This document shows positions 33,784 to 43,100 of a stretch of 64,000 nucleotides of DNA, one piece after another. Under the pieces are notes generated by a model that was not told where the DNA came from, ran no database searches, and worked only from the letters and a program-made list of their open reading frames with translations. Position numbers and translations under genes: made by a program. This stretch comes from Mucilaginibacter sp. (GTDB taxonomy: Bacteria > Bacteroidota > Bacteroidia > Sphingobacteriales > Sphingobacteriaceae). The DNA is taken from the NCBI GenBank assembly GCA_028288025.1, contig JAQBOM010000013.1, positions 124,001 to 188,000 of the forward strand. Direction: 5' to 3'. Within the stretch, counting starts at the first letter, position 1. Each line of letters opens with the position of its first letter.

Positions 33784-35064
33784 TTAATGTTTTCTCTTAT
33801 TGCTCATCTTGGCCTTAAGGCCCGAGCTGTAGTTGTACGTTTTGGAATTGCTGGCTTTTTTCTCGTGGAAAGCTTCACCTTTTTCGGCGACCGGCGCTTT
33901 TCTTTTTGGCGCCTGCTGTTCGTCGGGTTTAGCAGCTGTCTTTTCTTTTTCTATCACCAGGTCGGCAGGTAATTCGGCTGGGATAACCTTTTGGCCGGTT
34001 GCCTGTTCAATTTTCTTGACCTGGCTCAGCTCAAGGTCGGTAGCAAAAGTTATGGACAGGGTTTCGTCTTCCGTTCCCGGCGCATTATTTTTTACCCTGT
34101 TGATAAATGTTTCCTTATCAACAGGCAACTCGAAATGAATTAGGAAGGGAATGTGGTGCAGGTCAATTTCGATGTCGTTTTCGTTGGCCGCAACCAGTAC
34201 CCGTACTTCGGGCGAGCTTTCAAAATCGGCAACACCAATTTCTAACAACGCCACTGCGTTCTTTAACCTGTTTTGCAGGGTCTTATAAACTTTTTCGGCC
34301 GTTTGACGGGTATTTACAAACACGATGGTCTTAGTAAATAGCTCTTCATCCTGCATAAATAAATTCAACAGGTTTAGCTTCGTGCCAAAATTCGGAACGT
34401 GGTAAAGCATCTGCGGATGCAGTTCCATTGCAGCCTCGCCGATCTCATCCACTTCAACAATTGCCGGGAGTTTCATAAAGGGGGCGATCATTTTGTTCAG
34501 CTTATCGTGTATTACCTCGGTAAACACCAGGTGCTGGCATTTGGTAATGCTGTTGGCCAGTTCGGCAACAGGCAATTGCAGGCCTTGTTTAACGATCTGT
34601 TCGGCGTCATCAATGATAAGCAGTTCGATCTTATTGAGGTTTAGGCCCAGCTTTAAGTAAATGGCCCGCGCCCGGTCGGGAGTGGCAACCACAATGTCAG
34701 CACCATCGGCCAGGGCATTCATTTGGGCTTCAGTTCCCGGCGAGGCATATAACCCGACTATAGATACCGCCTTATTCTTATTCAGCGACTCAAACCGACT
34801 GATCACATCTAAAACATGTCCCTTATCCGGCACAAGTATCAAAACCAGAGGAACGCCCTCGTTGGTATGTTTTAAACGGTTTAGTACCGCCAAAATATAT
34901 GTTGCTGTTTTGCCGCTTCCCTCGGGTCCAACTGCAATAACATCCTGGCCGCCAATAATGCGCGGCAAGGTTTTTAACTGTATCTCTTTAGGGTTTAAAT
35001 ATCCCGCTTCAGTTATCGAACGAATTAATTGTTTATTCAGCTTTAGTTTTTCGGGCCACGCCAT
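33784..35064 (-). CDS. DEAD-box helicase-like protein with degenerate motifs
   Basis: A 426-residue two-RecA-domain protein of the DEAD-box family. Motif I is intact (GPEGSGKT, residues 46-53) and the Q-motif region (LNPKEIQLKTLP) and TPDR (128-131) are recognisable. Motif II reads DDAE (152-155) instead of DEAD; motif III (SAT) reads FTE; motif V lacks ATDxxxRGxD (VAANENDIEIDL); motif VI, normally HRxGRxxR, reads INRVKNNAPG with no arginine finger. The C-terminal tail (~360-426) is basic and Pro/Lys-rich. It may bind RNA or ATP without unwinding. Annotation pipelines would call it an active helicase. Confidence 0.82.
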   Translation of the reverse strand: MAWPEKLKLNKQLIRSITEAGYLNPKEIQLKTLPRIIGGQDVIAVGPEGSGKTATYILAVLNRLKHTNEGVPLVLILVPDKGHVLDVISRFESLNKNKAVSIVGLYASPGTEAQMNALADGADIVVATPDRARAIYLKLGLNLNKIELLIIDDAEQIVKQGLQLPVAELANSITKCQHLVFTEVIHDKLNKMIAPFMKLPAIVEVDEIGEAAMELHPQMLYHVPNFGTKLNLLNLFMQDEELFTKTIVFVNTRQTAEKVYKTLQNRLKNAVALLEIGVADFESSPEVRVLVAANENDIEIDLHHIPFLIHFELPVDKETFINRVKNNAPGTEDETLSITFATDLELSQVKKIEQATGQKVIPAELPADLVIEKEKTAAKPDEQQAPKRKAPVAEKGEAFHEKKASNSKTYNYSSGLKAKMSNKRKH

Positions 35065-35130
35065 CCGGTTATCTTAAATTATTCCTGGCGCAAAATTACC
35101 AATTTTAAAGCGCAGTTTTTTTATTAGCTG

Positions 35131-35940
35131 TTATACCGGCTGCCAGTCGGTTTCAATACTGTTTTGAAGCAGGGCCGAAAAAGTTGTCCGGGTTGGAATA
35201 TCGAGATAAGGATAGGTCACCTTTGAGAGGTATAAACCCTGCGGATAAGCCGGAATAATGATTTTTGGCGTTACCTTATTCGCCAGGTGATATTCAAATT
35301 CGTCTACGCTCATTTCACCGCGACCGATCTCCAGCAGCCTGCCCATGATGATCCGGATCATCTTGCTCAAAAAGCGGTTAGCCGAGATATGAAACCGCAG
35401 CCTGTCGCCGCCCGGACCAATAAAAAGGCTTGCCGAGGTTACATAACAAAGGGTATGATCGATACGGTCGGGGCATTTACAGAAGGCATGGTAATCCGTA
35501 TAAAGCGGGAGCAGGGCCACAGCGGCTTTCATTTTCTCCAGGTCAAGGTTTCGTTCAGGATACAAAGAACTAAAACCGCTTAAAAATGGGTCTTTATAAG
35601 TATGGATAAAATAATCGTATGAACGTTGTATAGCATCAAACCTGGCATGTGGGTTGCCCTGCATGGGGATAATATCAAAAATAGCAATATCATCCTGCAA
35701 TATTTTATTCAGCCTGAAAAACAGGTCGAAATCCCATTCCGCTTCAATGTCGGCATGAAAAAAGAACTGGCTGGCATGCACCTGCGCATCCGTCCGACCG
35801 CAGCCGATGATCGTGATTGGCGTTTTCAATAACCGGCTTAGTGCCGTTTCTAAAACCCCCTGCACATTCAGTATCCCGGGTTGCTTTTGCCAGCCGTTAT
35901 ACCGCGCGCCATGGTAGGCTATATGAAAAAAATATCTCAA
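35131..35940 (-). CDS. truA: tRNA pseudouridine(38-40) synthase TruA
   Basis: Converts uridines 38, 39 and 40 of the tRNA anticodon arm to pseudouridine. The 269 residues start RYFFHIAYHGARYNGWQKQPG and contain the catalytic Asp in GCGRTDAQVHASQFFFHADI, plus FLSKMIRIIMGRLLEIGRG, all diagnostic. There is no usable ATG: the frame opens at a TTG (35938-35940) and an in-frame TAA lies three codons upstream, so TTG initiation is well supported. It is the first gene upstream of the degenerate DEAD-box gene on the same strand, 66 bases away. Confidence 0.96.
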   Translation of the reverse strand: MRYFFHIAYHGARYNGWQKQPGILNVQGVLETALSRLLKTPITIIGCGRTDAQVHASQFFFHADIEAEWDFDLFFRLNKILQDDIAIFDIIPMQGNPHARFDAIQRSYDYFIHTYKDPFLSGFSSLYPERNLDLEKMKAAVALLPLYTDYHAFCKCPDRIDHTLCYVTSASLFIGPGGDRLRFHISANRFLSKMIRIIMGRLLEIGRGEMSVDEFEYHLANKVTPKIIIPAYPQGLYLSKVTYPYLDIPTRTTFSALLQNSIETDWQPV

Positions 35941-36189
35941 TCTGTTTTATTTAGGAGTCGGCCAATAAAGCAAAATTAACTAATATTTTCATTCGGAGGG
36001 GTATTCCAGGTGTTCAACCCATTCCATGTGTTCATCGCAAAAAAATTGGAACGCCTGCTAAACTGTGCAGTCCTAAGGCGGTTTACTTTTTGTAAGTAAT
36101 TCTGTTATGAGTTGACACTCTAGAGCGGGAAGTCCGTAAAATGGCAGGGAGGGTGTTATTCGGTTTCTGTGACAGTTAAGCTGTAAACG

Positions 36190-36387
36190 CTAACTCCTCC
36201 AAAACATCACCTCAATATCATAGCGTACTGCAGGCGGCAGTTCATCATTAATTACCTGGACACTTACTAAATCTTTTCCTATAATCTCAACGCACTTGGT
36301 AATGCTCAGGTGGGCCGAGGTAAAAAACTTTTTATGTTTTTTCTCTACCGCCTTTAAATAGGCTACTGCAAAGTCCCTGTCTTTCAT
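36190..36387 (-). CDS. Small hypothetical protein
   Basis: A 65-residue ORF beginning MKDRDFAVAYLKAVEKKHKKFFTSAH (ATG at 36387; a TTG two codons upstream is the alternative). It is rich in Lys early and acidic later, with no signal peptide or membrane helix. I do not recognise it. The amphipathic, regularly spaced sequence looks protein-like rather than random, but the flanks give no operon support. Confidence 0.4.
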   Translation of the reverse strand: MKDRDFAVAYLKAVEKKHKKFFTSAHLSITKCVEIIGKDLVSVQVINDELPPAVRYDIEVMFWRS

Positions 36388-36707
36388 CTTCAAGTCGTTT
36401 AAGAATCAATGATAAAACACAATGGCGGGAACACTGTTTGCCATTAACCAACAAATGTCAGAATTCGGCTAAGAATAGAATAAATTTACGTTCTTATATT
36501 CCAATTTCGCAAACATTTGTTAAAAATTATTTGGGGTAATTTTTCTTTTGTCAGGCTGGGTAAAGCGAAGCAAATTCTGCGCCCTGCAAGCGGGAGATAT
36601 GGCTGATGAAGAAGATCAGGCTTTTGTCATACTGAGCATAGCGAAGCATCTTCTACGCCCTGTAGCCCGGCGACTTACCTGATGAAGAATATCCTTCACT
36701 GCGTTCT
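36388..36707. other. Intergenic region with a two-copy palindromic repeat
   Basis: About 320 bases without a gene. The right half is occupied by the TTGTCATCCTGA-type repeat (36549-36719). The left half is AT-rich with no motif that I can name. Confidence 0.5.
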
Positions 36708-36719
36708 TCAGGATGACAA
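36549..36719. repeat. Palindromic intergenic repeat, TTGTCATCCTGA type, two copies
   Basis: Copy 2 (36624-36719) has terminal inverted repeats: TTGTCATACTGA at the left and TCAGGATGACAA (36708-36719) at the right, 11 of 12 complementary, with AGCGAAGCATCTTCT and AGAATATCCTTC inside also pairing. Copy 1 (36549-36620) is a diverged, truncated relative (TTGTCAGGCTGG, AAAGCGAAGC, TTCTGCGCCCTGCAAGC, TGATGAAGAAGAT). The right end supplies the stop codon and last residues of the DUF1801 gene. It resembles a MITE- or REP-like non-autonomous element. Confidence 0.7.
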
Positions 36720-37100
36720 ATCATTTTGCCCTTTCCTTCCCGCCTTTTCCATATCCTCAGCCACCCTGAACTGCACTATCCTGGTAATCAGATCAACCGG
36801 CATAGGCTTATCAATCGGGAACTGTATCGCACCCTTCGACCATTTGTATGCTGCCAGTTCATCATTAAACGCAACAATAGGCGAGGCAGTCGGGTAAAAC
36901 CCGATATGCTCCTTATATGCGGCATAATACACCAGCACCCCATTTAATTTAAACGCCGGCATATTATAGCTGATCACTTCTTTGGCATCCGGCGCTGCGC
37001 GTTTAATGGTTTTCCGAACTTCCTCCAAAATACGTTGGGTACCGGCCGCAAACGTCGAAAAATATTCCTCTGCGGTTTTAAACTTTATTGCTGTTTCCAT
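36708..37100 (-). CDS. DUF1801 / YdhG-like domain protein
   Basis: A 130-residue protein with METAIKFKTAEEYFSTF, KRAAPDAKEVISYNMPAFKLNGVLVYYAAYKEHIGFYP, and WSKGAIQFPIDKPMPVDLITRIVQFRV, the DUF1801 (YdhG/YjbR-like) signature. Some relatives in Bacillus are described as iron chaperones, but the function here is not known. The last four residues and the stop (DLSS then TGA) come from the palindromic repeat at 36549-36719, so the C-terminus has been remodelled by that element. Confidence 0.88.
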   Translation of the reverse strand: METAIKFKTAEEYFSTFAAGTQRILEEVRKTIKRAAPDAKEVISYNMPAFKLNGVLVYYAAYKEHIGFYPTASPIVAFNDELAAYKWSKGAIQFPIDKPMPVDLITRIVQFRVAEDMEKAGRKGQNDLSS

Positions 37101-37195
37101 AATGATATGTTTACAATTATAAAGCTACGCCAAATAACCAAAACTGTAATGGGCGATAATGACAAATAGAGGGGGATTTATGACAAGCGCATAAA

Positions 37196-37241
37196 CAATT
37201 AAGTCCTCCGGGTTCCGAGGGGAAACCTGAGGGCTTAATTG
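37196..37241 (-). terminator. Hairpin downstream of the alcohol dehydrogenase gene
   Basis: CAATTAAG-CCTC-GG-TT (37196-37214) pairs with 37223-37241 at 16 of 19 positions, 22 bases past the alcohol dehydrogenase stop codon. There is no clear T-tract. Confidence 0.55.
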
Positions 37242-37262
37242 AGAATAATGGTACCAGCTAAC

Positions 37263-38306
37263 TTACAAGGTAGCCATATCAATCACAAAACGGTAACGTA
37301 CGTCGCCTTTTTGCATTCGCGTGTAAGCTGTTTGAATGTCTTTGATGTCGATCATCTCGATATCTGATACAATGTTGTGGGCTGCGCAGTAATCCAGCAT
37401 TTCCTGGGTTTCTTTAATGCCGCCAATGTTTGAGCCTGTTAGGCTTTTACGGCCTTCTATTAAACTAAATGCCGCAATTTCTGCTGGCTTAGGCGGTACG
37501 CCAACGCACATATGTACGCCATTGGTTTTTAATAAGCCCATGTATATATTAAAATCGTGCGGGGCTGATACGGTGTCGAGTATAAAGTCAAAGGTCCCTT
37601 TTGCTGCTTTTAACTGCGCCTCGTCGGTTGTTACAACAAAGTGCTGTGCACCCAGCTTTCTGGCATCAGCTTCCTTATTTGGCGATGTACTTAACACCGT
37701 TACGTCAGCGCCGAATGATACGCCAAATTTAACACCCATGTGGCCAAGTCCGCCGAGGCCCAGCACGGCCAGTTTATGGCCTTTGCCAACCTTCCAGTGT
37801 CTCAACGGCGAGTAGGTTGTAATACCGGCGCATAATAGCGGTGCTACGGCGGCAAGGTCTGCATCTTCCGAAATATGGAGCACAAAGTCCTCGTTAACCA
37901 CTATTGTATTTGAATAGCCGCCATAGGTAGGCGTTTTATGGTCCTGTTCCAATCCGTTGTACGTTTGGGAGTTGCCGTTGAGGCAGTATTGTTCAAGGTC
38001 CTGTTTGCAGTTTTCGCAAACCCGGCATGAGTCGACCATACAGCCGGTTCCGGCCAGGTCGCCAACTTTAAAATCCTTTACATGGTCGCCAACTTTTACT
38101 ACACGGCCAACAATTTCGTGGCCGGGCACCATTGGGAATATGCCGGGGAACCAGTCGTTTGTTATCTGGTGAAGATCGGAGTGGCAAACGCCGCAATATA
38201 AAATATCAAATTGTACATCATGCGGACCTACGTCGCGCCGTTCGAATGTCCAGGGCGCTAAAGGTGTCTTTTCGTCCTGGGCTGCATAAGCTTTTGTTTC
38301 AATCAT
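37263..38306 (-). CDS. Zinc-dependent NAD(P)-alcohol dehydrogenase, YahK/AdhC-like
   Basis: Medium-chain dehydrogenase/reductase of 347 residues from the ATG at 38306 (MIETKAYAAQDEKTPLAPWTFERRDVGPHDV). Catalytic zinc ligands are in YCGVCHSDLHQ and GHEIVGRV; the structural zinc site is CRVCENCKQDLEQYC; the cofactor site is LAVLGLGGLGHMGVKFG. It groups with broad-specificity aldehyde reductases such as YahK, which use NADPH. The in-frame ATG nine codons upstream is a weaker choice. Monocistronic. Confidence 0.93.
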   Translation of the reverse strand: MIETKAYAAQDEKTPLAPWTFERRDVGPHDVQFDILYCGVCHSDLHQITNDWFPGIFPMVPGHEIVGRVVKVGDHVKDFKVGDLAGTGCMVDSCRVCENCKQDLEQYCLNGNSQTYNGLEQDHKTPTYGGYSNTIVVNEDFVLHISEDADLAAVAPLLCAGITTYSPLRHWKVGKGHKLAVLGLGGLGHMGVKFGVSFGADVTVLSTSPNKEADARKLGAQHFVVTTDEAQLKAAKGTFDFILDTVSAPHDFNIYMGLLKTNGVHMCVGVPPKPAEIAAFSLIEGRKSLTGSNIGGIKETQEMLDYCAAHNIVSDIEMIDIKDIQTAYTRMQKGDVRYRFVIDMATL

Positions 38307-38640
38307 GGTAGTATGTGTTTCGTTAAAACGCAAATGTAAGCTGTGCAGCAGCCGGGTAATGCTTTTGTGATCAAGAAGTTACATTTTTGGGTGCGTTAAT
38401 TGCCGGCTTATGACAAAAGTCATACAACCCTTCATGCCGTTCGTCAAAGGCTGATCAGCACCCCATCTGAAAGGTATACGATAAAGAATGTTCTCCTCGC
38501 AACACACGGAAGAAAAAAAACCAGGTAACTCCCGCTACCCGGCGCCATTATATTGATTGATTTGGTAGTAGTGATTAGAGGTTAGAGGTTAGTTAGGAAA
38601 TCGACTAAAAAAACCTAATCTCCAGTCTCTAACCTCTTCG
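38307..38640. other. Intergenic region upstream of alcohol dehydrogenase and downstream of gltD
   Basis: About 334 bases. The right end is the word-array hairpin at 38571-38637. The rest must carry the dehydrogenase promoter; I see no convincing TAnnTTTG box on the minus strand and no small ORF. Confidence 0.45.
38571..38640. repeat. Iterated-word hairpin (CTCTAACCTCTAATC family) after gltD
   Basis: GATTAGAGGTTAGAGGTTAG (38573-38592) is complementary to CCTAATCTCCAGTCTCTAACC (38614-38634) at most positions, loop about 22 bases. The right arm ends a few bases before the gltD stop codon. Likely part of the gltBD terminator. Confidence 0.65.
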
Positions 38641-40119
38641 CTAAAAAACCTGCTCAAACTGGTTCACCGCGTCTTTGCTTTCAAGCACCGAGTGGCCCAT
38701 TAAAAACTCGTCTACCCTGCGGGCGGCTTCGCGGCCTTCAGATATGGCCCAAACCACCAAGGATTGCCCGCGGCGCATATCGCCGGCAGCAAATACCTTG
38801 CTAACGTTGGTGCGGTAAATGCCTTCTTTGGCTTTTACGTTCTTGCGTTCGTCAAGCGCGATGCCGAGGCTTTGTACCATGCCTGGGTGCTGCGGATACA
38901 AGAAGCCCATCGCCAGGAAAACCCGTTGACAAGGGATCTCGCGCTCCGAGCCTTCCACTTTATGAAATTTTACCGGGCGGTTCATTACATCCAGTTCCCA
39001 GGTTACATCAGTTACCCGGATGGCTTTTAAGTTGCCCTTTTCATCACCCAAAAATTCTTCGGTATTGATACCCCAAAAACGGTTTACGCCTTCTTCGTGA
39101 CTGCTGGTTGTTTTCAGCAGCATAGGGTAGGTTGGCCACGGCATATGGGGTGTGCGCTGCTCGGGCGGCTGCAGCATCAGCTCAAACTGCATAATCGATT
39201 TCGCGCCCTGGCGGTTGGAGGTGCCTACGCAGTCGGAACCTGTATCGCCGCCGCCAATTACAACTACATCCTTGCCGGTAGCTAAAATATCTTCACTATC
39301 AAAAGCGGTATTGCTTACGCGTTTGTTTTGCTGCTTTAAAAAGTCCATCGCGAAATAGATACCTTTCAGCTCCCTTCCGGGAATAGGCAGGTCGCGGGGA
39401 ATAGTAGAGCCTCCGGCTAATACCACAGCATCGTTGTTGCGCACCATGTCGTCAGGAGCTATATCCTTTCCTATTTCAACATTGCATTTAAATACAACGC
39501 CGTCTTTTTCCATAATTTCGATACGACGGTCAACCACCCATTTCTCCAGCTTGAAATCGGGGATACCGTAACGGAGCAAGCCACCCGGGCGGTCATCACG
39601 CTCGTAAACCGTAACCGCGTGCCCCGCTTTGCTTAACTGAGCGGCGGCAGCAAGCCCGGCTGGGCCAGAGCCCACCACGGCTACCTTTTTGCCCGTTTTA
39701 ATAAGCGGAGCAACCGGTTTTACCAGGTTTTTCTCGAAGGCTATTTCAATGATATGTTTCTCAATTTCTTCGATGGCTACTGCTGGCTTATTGATACCCA
39801 GCACGCAGGCCGACTCGCATGGAGCCGGGCATATCCTGCCGGTAAACTCCGGGAAGTTATTGGTTGAGGATAGGATATGATAAGCCTCTTCCCAATTTCT
39901 ACGGTAAACAGCGTCGTTAAATTCGGGTATGATGTTACCCAGCGGGCACCCCGAATGACAAAATGGTATGCCGCAGTTCATACAGCGCGCCGATTGCTGG
40001 TTTAGTTTTTCGTCGGTATAAAGGTTTACAAACTCTTTGTAATTTTTAACCCTTTCGGCAACCGGTGTTTTTTCAGGAAGCTCCCTTGGAAATTCCATAA
40101 ATCCTGTTGGTTTTCCCAT
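38641..40119 (-). CDS. gltD: Glutamate synthase (NADPH) small subunit
   Basis: Electron-delivery subunit of GOGAT: takes electrons from NADPH through FAD and [4Fe-4S] clusters to GltB. The 492 residues have an N-terminal Fe-S domain ([20 protein letters not shown] and [12 protein letters not shown]), an FAD-binding motif [21 protein letters not shown] (~150), an NADPH-binding region [21 protein letters not shown] (~290) and the C-terminal FAD segment [27 protein letters not shown]. Its ATG overlaps the gltB stop by one base (TAATG), so translation is coupled. Confidence 0.97.
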   Translation of the reverse strand: MGKPTGFMEFPRELPEKTPVAERVKNYKEFVNLYTDEKLNQQSARCMNCGIPFCHSGCPLGNIIPEFNDAVYRRNWEEAYHILSSTNNFPEFTGRICPAPCESACVLGINKPAVAIEEIEKHIIEIAFEKNLVKPVAPLIKTGKKVAVVGSGPAGLAAAAQLSKAGHAVTVYERDDRPGGLLRYGIPDFKLEKWVVDRRIEIMEKDGVVFKCNVEIGKDIAPDDMVRNNDAVVLAGGSTIPRDLPIPGRELKGIYFAMDFLKQQNKRVSNTAFDSEDILATGKDVVVIGGGDTGSDCVGTSNRQGAKSIMQFELMLQPPEQRTPHMPWPTYPMLLKTTSSHEEGVNRFWGINTEEFLGDEKGNLKAIRVTDVTWELDVMNRPVKFHKVEGSEREIPCQRVFLAMGFLYPQHPGMVQSLGIALDERKNVKAKEGIYRTNVSKVFAAGDMRRGQSLVVWAISEGREAARRVDEFLMGHSVLESKDAVNQFEQVF

Positions 40120-43100
40120 TAGCTTACAGTTTGATATTGCAATTTTTCTAAAACTTTTTTGTACTCTTTCGGATAAACCTTTACGAAATCCTTTGAAGCT
40201 TTGCTCCAGTTGGCAATAAGCTGTTTGGCTACCTTGCTACCGGTTAAATGGACGTGCTTGTGCAGTAAAGCAACTATCTGCTCTTCGTCTTTAACAGATA
40301 AAGGATCGAGATCAACCATTTCCATATTGCAGTTTTCGCTGAAGGTATGATTGGGGTTATATACCCATGCTAAACCGCCGCTCATGCCCGCCGCGAAGTT
40401 GCGGCCTGTTTCGCCCAGTATCAGCGCACGGCCCCCGGTCATGTACTCGCAGCCATGGTCGCCGATGCCTTCTACTACGGTAGTTGCGCCGGAGTTGCGC
40501 ACTGCAAAACGTTCGCCTGCCATACCGCGGATGAAAACTTCGCCTGCCGTTGCGCCGTAAAGCGCCACGTTGCCGATGATGATATTATCTTCAGGGGTAA
40601 AGGTTGCTTTTTCCGACGGATATATAGCCAGCTGCGCCCCCGACAGGCCCTTGCCTACGTAATCGTTCGCCTCGCCTTCCAGCTCAAAGGAAATACCTTT
40701 GGTGGCGAAAGCCCCAAAGCTCTGCCCGGCCGAGCCTTTAAATTTATAGTTAATGGTATTGTCCGGTAACCCGGGAGAACCATATTTTTTTGATATTTCG
40801 TTGGACAATAAAGTGCCGATTGTACGGTCAACGTTTCTCACCTCGTAAGTGGCAAAAACCGGGGTTTTATCTTCGAGCGCTGGTTTGGCTGTTTCCAGCA
40901 GCTTCCAGTCGAGGATATCATCCATGCCGTGGTCCTGTTTTTCGCTGTTATATAGGGTAACGTCTTTCGGATTGGTTACCGGGTGCAATATCCCCGAAAG
41001 GTCAACTTTCTGAGCTTTCCAGTTGGTCAACCCGTCTTTAACCTTTAAAAACTGAACACGGCCCACCATTTCGTTTATGGTACGGAAACCCAGTTCGGCC
41101 ATTATTTCACGCAGTTCCTCCGCCATAAAGCGGAACAGGTTAACTACGTGTTCGGGTTTGCCCGAGAATAATTTTCTTAATTCAGGGTCCTGTGTGGCAA
41201 CGCCGACAGGGCAGGTGTTCAAATGGCATTTGCGCATCATAATACAACCGCCTGCTACCAACGCTGCTGTTGCAACGCCCCATTCCTCGGCGCCCATTAA
41301 ACAGGCTATGGCCAGATCGCGTCCGGTCTTTAGCTGGCCGTCGGTTTGCAGTACAACCCGGCTGCGCAGTTTATTGCGTACAAGTGTTTGGTGCGCCTCG
41401 GTAAGGCCAAGTTCCCACGGCAGCCCGGCATGTTTAACCGAACTGATAGGAGAGGCGCCTGTGCCGCCATCGTAACCGGCAATTAAAATAACGTCGGCAT
41501 GTGCTTTGGCAACACCGGCAGCTATCGTCCCAACACCGGCTTTTGATACCAGTTTTACATTGATACGCGCCGCGCGGTTGGCATTTTTAAGGTCGAATAT
41601 CAGTTGAGCTAAATCCTCAATTGAATAAATATCGTGGTGTGGCGGCGGCGAAATTAAGCCCACGCCTGGTGTAGAGTGCCTTGTGCGCGCTATCCAGTCA
41701 TCAACCTTATGGCCGGGCAATTGCCCGCCTTCGCCGGGTTTTGCGCCCTGCGCCATTTTTATCTGCAGCTCATCGGCATTGGTCAGGTAATTGGAAGTTA
41801 CTCCAAAACGTGCCGATGCCACCTGCTTGATAGCCGAGCGCATAGAGTCACCATTGGGCAATAATTCATAACGCAGCTCGTCCTCGCCGCCTTCGCCGGT
41901 ATTGCTTTTGCCGCCGATGCGGTTCATGGCAATAGCCATGGTGCTGTGCGCCTCGTGCGATATGGAGCCGAATGACATTGCCCCTGTGGCAAAGCGCTTC
42001 ATAATATTTTCGGCTGGTTCAACCTGATCGATGCCGATGGCCTCGCGGTGATGGGCAAAGTCAAGTAGTCCCCGTATGGTAAAATGCTTTTCGCTTTGCT
42101 CATTGATCTCCTTCGCGTAGTTTTTATATACGGAGTAGTCGTTGCTGCGGGTTGCATGCTGCAGCAGGTGGACCGTTGTCGGGTTAAACAGGTGCGACTC
42201 GCCGCGACGTTTCCACTGGTATATACCGCCTTCGGGCAGCAAATGGTCGGGTGTTTTTGAGCTACCGAAACCGATGCGGTGCTTGCAAAGCGACTCCCGG
42301 GCGATTTCGTCCAAACCTAAACCGCCGATACGGGTGACCGCGCCGGTAAAGTACCGGTCGACCACCGCCTGGTTAATTCCTAATATTTCAAAAACTTGTG
42401 AGCCATGGTAGGATTGCATGGTTGAGATACCCATTTTCGAGAATATCTTCAGCAAGCCGTCATTAACGGATTTAACATAATTTTTTTGAAGCGCTTTTAA
42501 ATCCAGGCTGGTTTCAAGGCTGCCATTGTTTTTCAACGTTTCTATGGTCGACAGCGCCAAGTACGGATTGATCGCTGTAGCGCCGAAGGCGAGCAGGCAG
42601 GCAAAATGATGCACTTCCCATGTATCGCCGGTTTCAACAACCAAACCTACTGCGCCGCGCCGCCCGCTTTTGATCAAATGGTGGTGTACGGCTGATACAG
42701 CGAGTAATGAAGGTATAGGCGCATGTTCCGAGTCAATGGCCCGGTCGGATAATATCAATACTTCGAAACCGTCGTCCACGGAATCCTCGGCGTATCGGCA
42801 AAGCCTGGCGATCCCTTTTTCAAGCGAACCCGGCATGCCATCTGCATTATAATAAGTCTGCAGTGTTTTGGCATGGAACAGCCCGGTGTCAATGCTTCGC
42901 AGCTTTTCGAGCTGGTGATTTTTCAGGATAGGATGCTGCAATACCACGCAATGGCAATGCATTTTATCTTCATCCAGCAAATTGCCGTTATTGCCTATAA
43001 AAGTAGATAAGCTCATCACCAAACGCTCGCGTATCGGGTCGATAGGAGGGTTGGTAACCTGGGCAAAAAACTGTTTAAAATAGCTTGAGAGGTGCTGTGG

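Noticed and set aside
35941..36189. A possible tRNA or small RNA between truA and the small ORF
   Set aside because: No cloverleaf, no CCA end and no stable long hairpin could be traced; nothing beyond AT-rich sequence was seen.
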